Assembly: GCA_037039925.1 (NCBI GenBank)
Contig: JAXRKP010000257.1
Location: 152,044 to 216,043, forward strand
Length of the DNA stretch: 64,000 nucleotides
Direction: 5' to 3'
From: Doris montereyensis
Lineage: Eukaryota > Mollusca > Gastropoda > Nudibranchia > Dorididae
Below the pieces are notes generated by a model, which did not search any database, was not told the origin of the DNA, and was given only the letters and a program-made list of their open reading frames with translations. Numbering within the stretch: position 1 is the stretch's first letter; each line of letters starts with the position of its first letter. The translations under genes and the position numbers were made by a program. Positions 23,027 to 33,525 of the stretch are shown here, piece by piece.

Positions 23027-23355
23027 CTCTGTGACGGTCACATTCTCAAGAACGTGCTTTGATCCAAATTGTTGTTTATAATATGAAGTCAAATCTGGAT
23101 TATCTCCCTGTGCATAAGGAATGTAAGTCCTGCCAAATGGAGACAAGTCAAATTTCAATGCTGGGCTTTGGGATGATGTAGGTCTCAACTCATCGACGGC
23201 TAATCCCAAGATGGTGAAGATAACAGGCAAGAGTAGCTGTACCAGGGTAACTGTTCGATTTCGCCATGTGAGAAGAGCTTTCTTGACAAACAGGCCTCTC
23301 ATTTGAGAAAATTGTAGTGACAGTCCGGTTTTCTTGGAGAAACCTTTGTTGAAGG
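23027..23355 (-). CDS. ABCA3-like exon 13: TM7 and start of second luminal domain
   Basis: 329 bp, acceptor ACTTAG|CCTTC and donor ACAGAG|GTAATG. Two starting bases complete an Ala codon from exon 12. The peptide AFNKGFSKKTGLSLQFSQMR is followed by GLFVKKALLTWRNRTVTLVQ and LLLPVIFTILGLAV (TM7), then SPFGRTYIPYAQGDNPDL and ENVTVTE with an NVT sequon. The order F(x)KKA..(W)R..TM..YGRT.(I/V)P matches the second half start of ABCA3. The acceptor has a modest pyrimidine tract, so the exact 5' edge is less certain than the frame. Confidence 0.92.
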
Positions 23356-23359
23356 CTAA

Positions 23360-24265
23360 GTTGTCGACAAAAAAAGAATTATTTTTTTCAATTAGCCAAT
23401 AGTTCATTGAGGGGAAGAAATCTTAAAAAAATCTTTAACAACGATGTGCCCTTGGAATTTGAACAACTGGCCATTGAAATACAGGAAACCAAAAATCACA
23501 CGATGACTGAAGAGAAAATGTTTAAAATCGTCAACCATCTAGATTTCTAACGTCTTTAAAACAAAAACAGTAAAATAAATATAAACAATTCACAGGTACT
23601 ACTGTAGACCCCAGTGCCATTCTATTTCCCATTACATCCAGAAGGTTGCAAAGAAACCTGCGTTTATGCTCTGGTCAAATTTGGGCCAAAAAAGTTCCCG
23701 GGGGGTAGGGGGACATTTTTCCAGGCCTATCTTCAGATCTGTAGCTTATTTCCAGTAAGTGAAATGAATGATAGAAAATCATCCATAAGCATGCCGCAGG
23801 TTGCATTTCCCATCAACAGTTGCTCTCCATCTGTAGCAGGGTATTAAGCATTTCCCACATATGGAAATATCAAGTGAAATGAATGATTGAAAATCATCCC
23901 TGGGCATGCCGCAGGTTGCATTTCCCATCAACAGTTGCCATCTGTACAAGGCTATTAAGCGTCTCCCACAAATGGAAAAATCAAGGGGACTAGCAAAACT
24001 AGGATTGCATCCCAGGCCCTCATACCTTTAATTCAATTGGTCACATTTAAACACCATTACCACACAGAAAAAAAAAATTAAGTATCACTGCAAAAAAGCC
24101 TTTCTTAAATATTTTGTTCATCTCGGAGAGGAGAGGAGAGGGTTGTCAAATTGAAATTAACCGCTTCCACCATTGTGGGGATATCAGGAAAATTAAGAGG
24201 AAACAGCAAGATAAAGAGAAGTGAGTAAATGGAAAGAAAGAAGTAGAACCTACCAGGAGAACCCA
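23360..24265. other. intron 12 sequence with a 118-bp tandem duplication
   Basis: Mostly unique. Two adjacent copies of about 115 bp (about 23755-23868 and 23873-23985) share AGTGAAATGAATGAT, CATGCCGCAGGTTGCATTTC and CCATCAACAGTTGC. No gene is recognised in the 77-codon plus-strand frame that overlaps the first copy. Confidence 0.7.
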
Positions 24266-24279
24266 CCAACCATCCACAA

Positions 24280-24329
24280 GGAGAGGGAGGGAGAGAGAGA
24301 GAGAGAGAGACAGAGACAGAGAGAGAGAG

Positions 24330-24372
<43 letters not shown>

Positions 24373-24460
24373 GACAAATAGACAGACAGACAGAGACAGA
24401 CATATGCACACACACAGATACAGAGAGAGACAGACAGAAAGAGAGAGCCAAAGAGAGAAA
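24280..24460. repeat. GA-rich microsatellite with GACA repeats
   Basis: GAGAGA runs with CAGACAGACAGAGACA segments. It generates Arg/Glu frames on plus and Ser/Leu frames on minus, which are artefacts. Confidence 0.95.
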
Positions 24461-24479
24461 CCCATCCGCACAAACAAAA

Positions 24480-25270
24480 AGCAATAAATAGAGTGAAAGA
24501 GGGAGAGAGGTGTTAGAGGGTATAGAAAGTCTTTGGTCTGGGATTTTTTTCTTGTTAGATGAAACAGATAATTAAAAACTTATCCATTGTATCGGCATTG
24601 GAACGAAAAGGTCCAACAGCATCACAATTAATATGTTATAAATTCTAATTGTCCAGTATCAATTAAGAGATTATTGTTTATTGCATAGCCAAGGTCTTTG
24701 CTATATCAGCTTTATGTGTTCTCCTGTTTGATAGTGACTAATACAAATCTACAGGTTTGAAATTTGATTAAAATGTGAAATTCATCTAAAATCATTGGAG
24801 AGAAATAAAAATGAAAAATTTACAGAAAAACAGAAAAACATGGGCTGCGGAGACACAAGAATCTAAAGATTTACGAAACATCTAATAAATCTAATAAGCT
24901 GAATATAAAAGAATTTGAAGAAAAGAAGATACTATAAAAATTATGGAATTGTTTTACCTTGAAAAAGGAAATCAATTGTTTCGATTACAAATGAAACAAC
25001 AAAGCTTACTGCAGACACGTAAAAATGATTGATGAGGAAATTAAAATTGAATTTTTAAAAAGGGACAATTTTTAAAATGTACAAACAATAAAAGAAATGT
25101 ACAATAAAAAGCTGCTTTTACTTATTTCTAATATCAAATTATTATATTCTAATTGAACAGTTGTTTTACTAGGAAAAAATACTAAGCAAAAAAAATTATA
25201 TCGGTAAATCAAAAAATTTTTTGCTGCTGGTCGAGTCCATAAGATCTTGCCCGCTGTCAGCAATCTCTAA
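24480..25270. other. unique intron 12 sequence
   Basis: AT-rich, no gene or TE domain recognised. The exon 12 frame stays open past its donor to 25196, but this extension is treated as intron because GGACCAG|GTAGAT is a good donor in the right phase. Confidence 0.5.
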
Positions 25271-25275
25271 TCTAC

Positions 25276-25412
25276 CTGGTCCTTTGGCCTTCTCAGGAGG
25301 ATTTCCATTAATTTTTTCTTCTTCAGTAAAATTAGGATTTGTATAGCCAGTAGATCCATACGAATTTTGATCTGAATTTGAATCGTCATTGTCGTATGCA
25401 TGTTCTCCAACC
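25276..25412 (-). CDS. ABCA3-like exon 12: linker after NBD1
   Basis: 137 bp, acceptor TTCTCAG|GGTTGG and donor GACCAG|GTAGAT. One starting base completes a Lys codon from exon 11, giving EEVFLKVGEH, the conserved end of the NBD1 regulatory region in ABCA proteins. The rest is low-complexity and acidic (YDNDDSNSDQNSYGSTGY, FTEEEKINGNPPEKAKGP), as expected for the poorly conserved cytosolic linker before TM7. It ends in phase 1, matching exon 13. Confidence 0.88.
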
Positions 25413-25533
25413 CTGAGAAAAAAATGATGAAACAAACATTAGTTTTATAGTTTATTTAACATAAAAATGTTGTTATTTCTCTTTCTTTTTCTTCTTCATA
25501 ACTGACAAAATGTTAGTGTGCATAATTTTGAAT

Positions 25534-26570
25534 GGGGGGGGGGGGGGGGGGGGGGGTCCTATTTATTCTATTTATTATTTGATATACACAATCTTAACCA
25601 CTACCATTGTACTTCGCATGTCTAAATTAGCTGAAAAAGAGTTTTTTTTAAATGTTATCATGTGATTGCCATGGGAACATCTCCATCTTGGATTTTCAAT
25701 GTGAAAATAACAAAAACTTCATTTCAAATAAAATTTTTCAGTTATAAATAAAATTGGCTATAACTTTGCACACACGTTATATGGTTCATCTAGGCTCACA
25801 CAGTAGCTTTTTTGGATAAATGAAACGGTTTTCATATAAAGAATTTTTGAAAATGCATATATCAACCTTTCCAATTTTTGGCAAATTTAATCACACAAAA
25901 ATTTGTTTTGCAAAACTTTGAAGACATATAAAACAAAATTACTTGATGAATTTTATATTTATTTTATAGATGTTATATACTAAATTTGGGAGCAATCGGG
26001 CAATAAATAAAAAAGTAGATCGAATATCACTGTCAAAAAGTAATATTTTGTGAAAATAGCATTTTTAACAATTGCTTCTGTTATTTCAATGTTTTTTTCG
26101 CATACACACCTATAAAAGAATAATATAATACATTGAAACAGTATACAATCACGAGAGGCTATCAAATACTTCACGTCGACCCTATTTCAAATGCTCCAGA
26201 TCCCTTATACTCATGTCGGGATGGCATTTTTCTTATAACAGGTGAGTGGAATGTTTCCTGTAATATTTGGCCGATCATAGCTAATATTCACAATAATGAA
26301 TCAAAAGTAGATTCTTCAGAGAGCGTACTTTGTGGTAATTAAAATGAGTACCGATGTGAAATACTTTAGACAAAATTACCGGCTTTTATAGTACAGCCGA
26401 TGTGTTGAAGGTTAGGCGGGTATCACTTCTAAAAAAAATTGTATAAAATGAAAGAAACGATACTGAGCCATTGTTATGATATGAATGTTAAGGGAATGAA
26501 CTGCTCCATTCAGTAGCGTAATAAAAGAGTTTTGTCCCATTTGTGGTAAAACTGCCTTCTCAGGACTAGG
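25534..26570 (-). mobile_element. G-capped MITE, full copy B
   Basis: About 1.04 kb, reversed relative to copies C and D. It starts with 23 G then TCCT and ends near CTCAGGACTAGG, so the ends are inverted (GGGTCCT...AGGACC type). It shares with copy D the blocks CATCCCGACATGAGT (complement here), CCACAAATGGGACAAAACTC and GCTAATTTAGACATGC. It carries ATTGCCATGGGAACAT next to CCATCTTGGATTTT. The G tract lies 121 bp from exon 12. Confidence 0.85.
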
Positions 26571-26674
26571 AAAGCTATTAGTTGTGTTTCTTTCCATGAA
26601 ATGAGTAACATGTTGTTGCAAAGCACTCATGAGGCAGATGAACAATGGTGTTATCAAGAATGATATCAAAATAA

Positions 26675-26817
26675 CTACTACCACTACCACTACTAATAAC
26701 AATAATAATAATATTAACAATAACAATAGCAACAATAATAACAATAACAATAATAACAATAATAACAATTATAATTATAACAATAATAATGATATTATAA
26801 TTATAATAATAGTAATA

Positions 26818-26869
<52 letters not shown>

Positions 26870-26910
26870 TAATAATAATATAATAATAATAATAATAAAT
26901 AATAATAATG

Positions 26911-26941
<31 letters not shown>

Positions 26942-26955
26942 TAATAATAATAATG
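26675..26955. repeat. AAT/AAC microsatellite
   Basis: AAT, AAC and ACT repeats over 280 bp, flanking the left side of a dispersed repeat. Long Asn/Ile/Leu/Tyr frames here are artefacts. Confidence 0.95.
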
Positions 26956-27293
26956 AGGCATTTATATAGCACCAATATCCATTTGAAATGCTCAGTGGCA
27001 CTTAACATGATTCATAATGAAGATAATAAAAAGTTTTATACATCCAAGCTCATTCCTCGACAATTAAAAGCACAATATAAAAAATCGTGAATAAAAAATT
27101 AACATCGACAATTAAAAGTCCATTTATAAAAATCAAATAACATGTTTATATTAATATCAAAAAGATCTTCAACTCATTGTGAGGTCTTATACTAAAAACG
27201 ATTTCTTAAAGAGTTCAGTTTTTAATTTTGATTTAAAAGTATTGAAAGATTTTTCACTTATCGTGTCCTCAGTCAAGGAGTTCCACACTTCGG
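26956..27293 (+). mobile_element. dispersed element flanked by AAT microsatellites
   Basis: Begins GCATTTATATAGCACCAATA, followed by TTTGAAATGCTCAGTGGCAC, and ends near GTTCCACACTTCGGG. This layout, with the ATTTATATAGC start and an AAT run on each side, is like a common class of animal interspersed repeats associated with microsatellites. No coding frame. Classification uncertain. Confidence 0.5.
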
Positions 27294-27403
27294 GTTAATA
27301 ATAATAATAATATAATAATAATATAATAATAATAATAATAAATAATAATAATAATGATAATAATAACAACAATAACAACAATAACAAAACAATAATAACA
27401 ATA

Positions 27404-27466
<63 letters not shown>

Positions 27467-27545
27467 TAATAATAAAAATAATAATAAAAATTAAAATTAA
27501 AATAATAATAATAATAATAACAATAATAATAAAAATAACTACTGT
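27294..27545. repeat. AAT microsatellite
   Basis: About 250 bp of AAT/AAC/AAAAT repeats continuing from the dispersed element. Confidence 0.95.
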
Positions 27546-27639
27546 TTCAAAAAACTTGTGATCTTTAAAAATTCTTACCTTAAATTGAGCAAGCTAGTGT
27601 ATCTATACGAATTACATAGCATGTCATTGTTATAATGGA

Positions 27640-28262
27640 CTGGAGCGCACAAGAATTTAGCATATGCCGTCATGGTGTGTTACAAAACAAGGTCTCTCAA
27701 AGATGTATGACCCTCATTCTGTCATTACTTTTGTGTTTGGACAGTCAATACATCGCTGGCCCAAAAATCTATTATGCCATGGTCTCATAAGAATCAACAT
27801 ACGAAGTCTGCTTCGACAACATCTCGTTCTGGTCACCCGCTCAGTAGTCGTATTAAAGGAAAGATTAGACGTTTTGAAGACTGTGCACCTGGTACCAAAA
27901 AAGTCAGTTCGACAACATAGTTCTGAACAGAATACTCCAACACCTTCAGTGCATAGAAGTTTGAAAGTTGACTTAGGGCTTAAACCATATCGGATCCAAA
28001 TGCACCAATTGATATCATAATCTAACATGCAGGAAAGAATGAGTATGTGCCGTTGGTTTTTAACAAGATCAAACAGGACAATTCCTTCATTGGTCATGTT
28101 TGATTCAGTGACAAGGCACATATTTTTCCATCAAAACCTGATAAAGTTATGGGACCAGGGAATTATCAGGCCTTTTTGGTTTATAGATGGCATTGAAGCT
28201 ACTGTCACTATAACTGCTGATCTTTATTTGGATATTCTGCTGAAGTTGTTGAGAGCTCTACG
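27640..28262 (+). pseudogene. Tc1/mariner-superfamily transposase remnant
   Basis: Plus-strand frames give CYKTRSLKDV and SRSGHPLSSRIKGKIRRF (helix-turn-helix region and linker), then after frame changes SVRQHSSEQNTPTPSVHRSL, VDLGLKPYRIQMHQLIS, MSMCRWFLTRSN, MFDSVTRHIFFHQN and ATVTITADLYLDIL. The order and wording match DDE transposases of a mariner-like group (K...LKPYKIQ, F.DE..FH, YLD(M)L). Several frameshifts and stops; inactive. It lies in intron 11. Confidence 0.8.
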
Positions 28263-28830
28263 ACAATTTTGTGTAACAGAGAGACAGAGACAGTGGTTTT
28301 GGTAAGACGATGCCGTGTAACAGAGAGACAGAGAGACAGAGAGACAGAGGTTTTTTGCAAGGTGGTGATGTAACAGAGAGACAGAGACAGTGGTTTTGGC
28401 AAGGTGGTGCCATGTAACAGAGAGACAGAGACAGTGGTTTGTAACAGAGATACAGAGACAGTGCCATGTAACAGAGACAGAGACAGTGGTTTTGGCAAGG
28501 TGGTGCCATGTAACAGAGATACAGAGACAGTGCCATGTAACAGAGATACAGAGACAGTGGTTTTGGCAAGGTGGTGCCATGTAACAGAGATACAGAGACA
28601 GTGGTTTTGGCAAGGTGGTGCCATGTAACAGAGAAGAGACAGTGGTTTTGGCAAGAGACAGAGATACAGAGGGTTTCCAGCAAGACGATTCTGTGTAACA
28701 GAAAGACAGAGAGAGTGGTTTCAGCAAGACGATTCTGTGTAACAGAAAGACAGAGAGAGTGGTTTCAGCAATATGATTCTGTGTAACAGAAAGACAGAGG
28801 CAGTGGTTTCAGCATTCAAACCACTTTGCA
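28263..28830. repeat. minisatellite built from GTAACAGAGAGACAGAG units
   Basis: Composite units of about 47 bp: GTAACAGAGAGACAGAGACA, then GTGGTTTTGGCAAGGTGGTG, then CCAT, with shorter variants. The right part uses GGTTTCAGCAAGACGATTCTG. The array begins directly at the end of the transposase remnant. Frames of up to 167 codons across it are artefacts. Confidence 0.92.
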
Positions 28831-29108
28831 AACAAGAGGAGTGCCATGACATATCGTGTTCGGGAAAATACGAGTGCATCAGTGTCATCCAGTCATCCAG
28901 AATTTTGTCTGTCATGCACAAGAATGCATTTCACGTAGTGGACGGCATATGGAGAATATATTGCATAACTGCTCCTTTAAGAATCTAACAAGTTACAAAA
29001 ATTTTTTACAAAGCCAATCCCCACGCATATTTTGTGACATTTCGATTGTGCTACCCTTTGTGCATTATTTTTTATTGATACTTTTGGTGATAACAGGCTT
29101 TTGAACAC
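28831..29108. other. unique intron 11 sequence
   Basis: No recognised gene. It may be the continuation of the transposon in which the minisatellite expanded, but I cannot show this. Confidence 0.4.
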
Positions 29109-29114
29109 CCAGTC

Positions 29115-29372
29115 ATAATAATGATAATGATAATAATAATAATGATAATAATAATAATAATAATCATCATCAAAAGGAGAAAGGGAAGGAGAGAAAGAAG
29201 AGGGGATAATGGAAAGACATTAAGAAAGAAGGCAGAAGAAGAAGAGGGGGAAGGGGAGGAAGGGGAAGGAGAGGAGGAGGAGGGGGAAGGGGAGGGAGGA
29301 GGAGGAGGAGGAGGAGGAGAAGAAGAAGGAGAAGAACAACAACAAGAACAAGAACAACAACAGCAGCAGCAA
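29115..29372. repeat. compound microsatellite: ATG/AAT, GGA/GAA, CAA
   Basis: ATAATG repeats (29115-29165), then purine-rich AGGAGG/GAAG (29176-29330), then AACAACAAGAAC/CAGCAG. It creates Glu/Gly and Pro/Ser frames that are artefacts. Confidence 0.93.
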
Positions 29373-29443
29373 TAACAAATTTCATGAAGATACAGACCAT
29401 CGTCCCGTGCCCGGACAAAATCATGCTCATGCATTATGTTAAG

Positions 29444-30466
29444 GAGGGCAGCGTGTTCTGGGAAGGCTATTTTTGCCGAAAATGGGACAAATCTAGTCTA
29501 TCATACTAGTGCATAAAGCAGTTCATTCCCGTCATAATGATATCATGAAAGAAGCTCAGTATCGATTCTTTGAATTTATACAAATTTTTTTAGAAACACT
29601 ACAGGCCTATCATTCAACACAGCTATTATACAATAAAAGCCAGAAATATTATCTCAAGTATGGCAAGTTGGTACTCATTTTGATCGTCACAATAAACGCT
29701 ATCCAAAACAAACTATTTGGGGATCTACTATGAATATTTTTTTAGATCGTCCGAATATACGGAACATGTTCAACACACCTATTATCAAAAGGCACCATCT
29801 CAAAATGAGTAAAAAGGTGCTGCTGCACTTGAAACAGTGTCAATAAGAAGTGGTTGAGATTTCAAGTTTTTATGATGTTTTGAAGTATTATCCTACTCTT
29901 TTCTTAGGTTTATGGGAGAAAAATGTATTCAAATAACAGAAAATAAGAGAAAAATATGATTTTCTCAAAATGTCCTTTTTGTTCATTATTTCCTATCTCC
30001 TTTTTTATTTCTCAACGTATCTTCATGAAATTTGGTATGGATGATGAGTGGGGAAAACAAAGAAATTATCAGATGCTTTTTTTATATGTATTATAGTTTT
30101 GGAAAAATTGAATTTTTTGTACAATATTTTTGTATATTTTTGGTTGTTCTCATATGCTATTTTCGAAAATTCATAAAATCAAAACTTACAAATGAAATCC
30201 AAATTCTGATCCGATCAAATTTAGATATTGTATCAAATAAAGTGTGTGCCATGTTTGAAAGAAATTTATTGAAAAATGAAAAAAGCCTATCGATATTGAA
30301 CTTGGTGAAATTTGAGGGCAAAATCTAAGAATTCCATAGCAACTGGAAGCGTCAGGAAAAAAAAAATGACAAATTTCAACTCAGTCCATTACACCTATAA
30401 ATGTAAATATAAATTGATAGGAATAAACGGGAAATTTTTCACTCCAGGACCCCCCCCCCCCCCCCC
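29444..30466 (+). mobile_element. G-capped MITE, full copy C
   Basis: About 1.02 kb. It starts near GGAGGGCAGCGTGTTCTGGG and ends with CTCCAGGAC plus 17 C in total. Its first 110 bp match copy A. The middle is a diverged version of copies B and D (CAGTATCGATTCTTTGAATT; TTTGGTATGGATGATGAG). The C tract lies 128 bp from the end of exon 11. Confidence 0.8.
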
Positions 30467-30594
30467 GGTCCCCCTAACAAAAACGAAAACAAAAAGCCCC
30501 CCAAAAAAATTGTAAATTCCCAAAGTAACCAAACAAATCAGAAATGAATTTTTTTTAAACAAAAAAGAAAGAAAGAATTCCCTTATTGGCGTAC

Positions 30595-30844
30595 TTTAAG
30601 AAGACTTCTTCCATTGTGGTGGCTGAAGTTCCAAAACTACTGAGACCCAGACTCGTCTTTTTAGTTTCCAGCTCGTCAAATAAAGCGGGGAATGAGGCTG
30701 ATGCATTGTCAGGAAGCAAGTAGGTCACCTCCAAGTTGATGACACCTTCCAGGACGGAAGTGCTCACATGAGATTGAATTAGAGCAGTCAATGCGTCAAC
30801 ATCACAAGAAGGTTCTTTTACCACCACCAAGTGGTATCCAGCAC
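30595..30844 (-). CDS. ABCA3-like exon 11: end of NBD1 and regulatory segment
   Basis: 250 bp, acceptor TTCCACAG|GTGCTGG and donor TTAAA|GTACGC. Two starting bases complete a Gly codon, giving YGAGYHLVVVKEPSCD, the GxGYHLxxVKxP motif after ABCA NBD1. It continues HVSTSVLEGVINLEVTYLLP and SLGLSSFGTSATTMEEVFLK, the typical SFGxSxTTMEEVF end. It ends in phase 2 and joins exon 12 to give EEVFLKVGEH. The donor is weaker than the others (GTACGC), but phase requires it. Confidence 0.94.
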
Positions 30845-30969
30845 CTGTGGAAATCACACATTGCAGATGGTTTCAATCATTCATTGATTGTATCGTGGTG
30901 ATTTTTTCATCAAGTCAAACAAAAAAAGAATAACTTTTTCATGGAGATCTATAGATATCTATGCATATG

Positions 30970-31215
30970 ATTCTGAGTTAGTCGTTTCCAAGTCATTAGC
31001 AAGACTAAGAGTGACCATATTCTACATGCATGTCTCAATGATCACAAGATTATTTTCATTAGAGGAATCTTTTTGGTAGACCTGACATTTAATTAAGGAA
31101 AATCCCATCGGTTCCCCATCTTTTAAGAAAGTTTTCATTCACCTAAGCTAAAAATTTTCAATAGGTTTTGTAATTAAAAAGTTGGAATAGCATCGTTCCT
31201 ACCTTATACTCATCT
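30970..31215 (+). repeat. dispersed repeat, copy 1 of 2
   Basis: About 245 bp matching 52434-52680 with substitutions: TTCTGAGTTAGTCGTT, AGACTAAGAGTGACCAT, ATCACAAGATTATTTTCATT, TTTTCATTCACCTA, AATTAAAAAGTTGGAATAG. No coding frame. It is a MITE- or SINE-like interspersed repeat of unknown class. Confidence 0.7.
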
Positions 31216-31444
31216 AAATGGTATAGTTTCCTCTGAGGGAAGATCTTATATCATCATCAGCCGGAATTAACAATAACATTATAAAAAGGGAATCATTTGA
31301 CAATTTCTATAAGCATTTCAAACAATTCTAACTGATCACCTTGACCTGGACAATGCTTGTGTTAGATATTACTATTAGCCTAACTGCTAAAAGATATTCT
31401 TCTTCCTCTTTTCTCACAACGATAACTGACTTAATTAATTTTAC

Positions 31445-31795
31445 TATTGAGGCGGTGTAGCTGAACCGTGGTGTTGTAAGCTGGTAATCATGACAACATT
31501 GGTTCGAAAACCTTTGGCTGGCACAAGTGGATATTTTGTCTTCACAAGATTGTACTCTTAGGAAAGGTACTTCACTCTACTTCCCTCACTTGACTCAGGT
31601 GTCAATGAGTTCCCAGCTATAGGTAGAGAAAGATCTTGTCTGAGTGTTAGTAAGAAAAGCCTAACAGGCTTGTGTACTGTATGTTCCCTGGGAGTTGAGA
31701 GGGACTTTGAATGAAATGACCTGTTGGGGGATAAAGGATGTACAGTCAGTGAGCCAGCACTTGTGTGGGGATACAAACTACAAATCTATCTTTTA
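31445..31795 (+). mobile_element. tRNA-derived SINE with Meta-SINE-like centre, copy 2
   Basis: Head GGCGGTGTAGCTGAACCGTG with B-box-like TTGGTTCGAAAACC at about 31499. Centre: CTTAGGAAAGGTACTTCACT, then CCTCACTTGACTCAGGTGTC, then AATGAGTTCCCAGCT. The 3' part (TGTGGGGATACAAACTAC) is also seen near 12760. Different subfamily from the copies at 22391 and 35885. Confidence 0.72.
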
Positions 31796-31799
31796 CTAG

Positions 31800-32555
31800 C
31801 AGCATAGACGATTTTAAATCAACATATGGTTTTAGTTGAATTTTGATTAAAAAGTGGATGTATTGAACCTTATTTAAGAAGTCTTTGGTGCAACAGCTTA
31901 GTTTAATTTCTGATGGCAGTTTGTTTCATAGTCTTATAGTACTACATTGATACACAGTGAGTGCAAGTGACTATCCGTATTTGACAATGAGACTATGTTC
32001 TATTTTTGACGGCTTGATCTCGCATTTCTTGCTTTCAGTTTCAGCTGATGCAATCAAGAGGAAATTTCTTAAAAAGATTCATTCTGATGGGCAAATTTTA
32101 TGGATAGCGCAAGTATTAACTAGCAACAAATAAATACTTGAAGAATACACATGCGATGTCAATAAATGTGTAACGAGTAATAAATATTAGGGACATTTTT
32201 CACAATCACATTTGATAAGGATTGATTTTGAAATTTCAAATATTAATGTTGACAAGTGAAAAAATCCATCATGGGTATTGCACAATTTGGACAGTTATTT
32301 TTCGCAAAAAATTCCTCTGGCCATGACTCTGATAATAAAAAAAGATGCCTTTAGCTATGATAAGTCCCAAAAGTTGGAAGTTGGATTTGCATTAGAGACA
32401 ACTTGACGATTTGAGGGACTGTGGAATGAATGTTCAAGTAGTATGTGTACATCTTCTTCATCACCATTTCTATTTCACACCTCTTACTAGTCTTACCTGT
32501 GTTACACAAAATATTTGACATTATAATATACTAACAAGACAGTGTAGAAATTCCT
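31800..32555. other. unique intron 10 sequence
   Basis: No gene, TE domain or tandem repeat recognised. The part at 31880-32040 (GGCAGTTTGTTTCATAGTC and following) has the look of an old interspersed repeat, but I could not classify it. Confidence 0.45.
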
Positions 32556-32561
32556 GCATAC

Positions 32562-32772
32562 CATACAATTTCTTGAGAAACATGGAGCTTCCACAGCATT
32601 TGACAACTCCTTCAGCCATAATGGCAATCCGGTCTCCGAGCACGTCAGCCTCGTCCATGTAGTGAGTGGTCAATAGCATTGTCCTGCCCTGGCGATGTTT
32701 TTGCAACACACTCCACGTTTGCCTTCGAGCTGCGGGATCCATGCCAGAGGATGGTTCATCAAGGATGACAGT
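32562..32772 (-). CDS. ABCA3-like exon 10: NBD1 Walker B, D-loop and H-loop
   Basis: 211 bp, acceptor CTTTCAG|ACTGTC and donor TTGTATG|GTATGC. It starts in phase 0 with [25 protein letters not shown] is Walker B with the catalytic Glu, and SSGMD is the D-loop. [20 protein letters not shown] carries the H-loop His. [16 protein letters not shown] completes the helical end. All residues needed for ATP hydrolysis in this segment are present. It ends in phase 1, matching exon 11. Confidence 0.97.
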
Positions 32773-32796
32773 CTGAAAGGAAGACAACCATATCCT

Positions 32797-32858
32797 TATT
32801 ATTCTAATCTTTATTATTCTTATTATTATTCTTCTTCTTCTTATTCTTATTATTATTA
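32797..32858. repeat. TTA/TTC microsatellite near the exon 10 acceptor
   Basis: TTATTATTC and CTTCTTCTT repeats starting about 25 bp beyond the acceptor. Confidence 0.85.
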
Positions 32859-33026
32859 GTTGAAAGAGACAATAAACAACCATTTTCTCAGCATATTAGA
32901 TCTGACACAGTTAAATGTATGATGGAACAAGCACACGACTTCATCTTTTCAATCCTCTTTTTGATGACAAACTACAGTGAATAGCATTATAGAAACAAGG
33001 GCACTTAATGCTGTTTAAACAAACAC

Positions 33027-33148
33027 GATTGAACAGCTGTAGATTGAATAGCTGTAGGTTGAATAGCTGCAGGTTGAATAGCTGCAGGTTGAATAGCTGT
33101 CGATTGAATAGCTGTAGATTGAATAGCTATAGATTGAATACCTGTAGC
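33027..33148. repeat. 15-bp minisatellite (GATTGAATAGCTGTA)
   Basis: Eight tandem copies with small changes (AACAGCTG, GGTTGAATAGCTGCA, CCTGTAG). Being a multiple of three it leaves a short open plus-strand frame, which is an artefact. Confidence 0.95.
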
Positions 33149-33302
33149 CTTGGAAACGATATATGCCCATCAAGACATTTGCTTTTCAAAATCTACATCT
33201 AAGGTAGAAACACCTAATAAGGCCTTTGTGTGAAGGACAGTTACTATGATTAGAAGACAAAAATATTAAAAGTGAGACCATATTTTAAAAATAATACTAT
33301 TA

Positions 33303-33520
33303 AAGAGACGCCCGCAGCTCAGTCGGTAGAGCATATGACTGCCAAGCATGAGACCCGAGTTCGATTCCCAGTCCAGAAAAAATTTTCTGGCCATCCTGTT
33401 GACCCAGCAATGAAATGCATAGCTGGGTCTATTCAGACACAGCTTAAGTAAAGGTGACATGGATAGCAATGGCAAACTACCACATTATGTCGTATGCCTA
33501 AAAATATACTATTTTATTAT
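33303..33520 (+). mobile_element. tRNA-derived SINE with a clear tRNA-like head
   Basis: CCCGCAGCTCAGTCGGTAGA carries a good A box and GAGTTCGATTCCCAGTCC a good B box, with an anticodon-like loop GACTGCCAAGC (GCC, Gly-like) between them. The acceptor ends do not pair, so this is a SINE head or tRNA pseudogene rather than a working tRNA. The body continues through GCTGGGTCTATTCAGACACA and ends in an AT-rich stretch just before copy D of the G-capped MITE. Confidence 0.72.
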
Positions 33521-33525
33521 CATTA

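Noticed and set aside
25196..25275. Extension of exon 12 to an in-frame stop
   Set aside because: A good donor at GACCAG|GTAGAT gives the phase required by exon 13. The extension would truncate the protein after NBD1.
33303..33375. Functional tRNA-Gly gene
   Set aside because: A and B boxes and an anticodon-like loop are present, but the acceptor stem does not pair and a SINE body follows.
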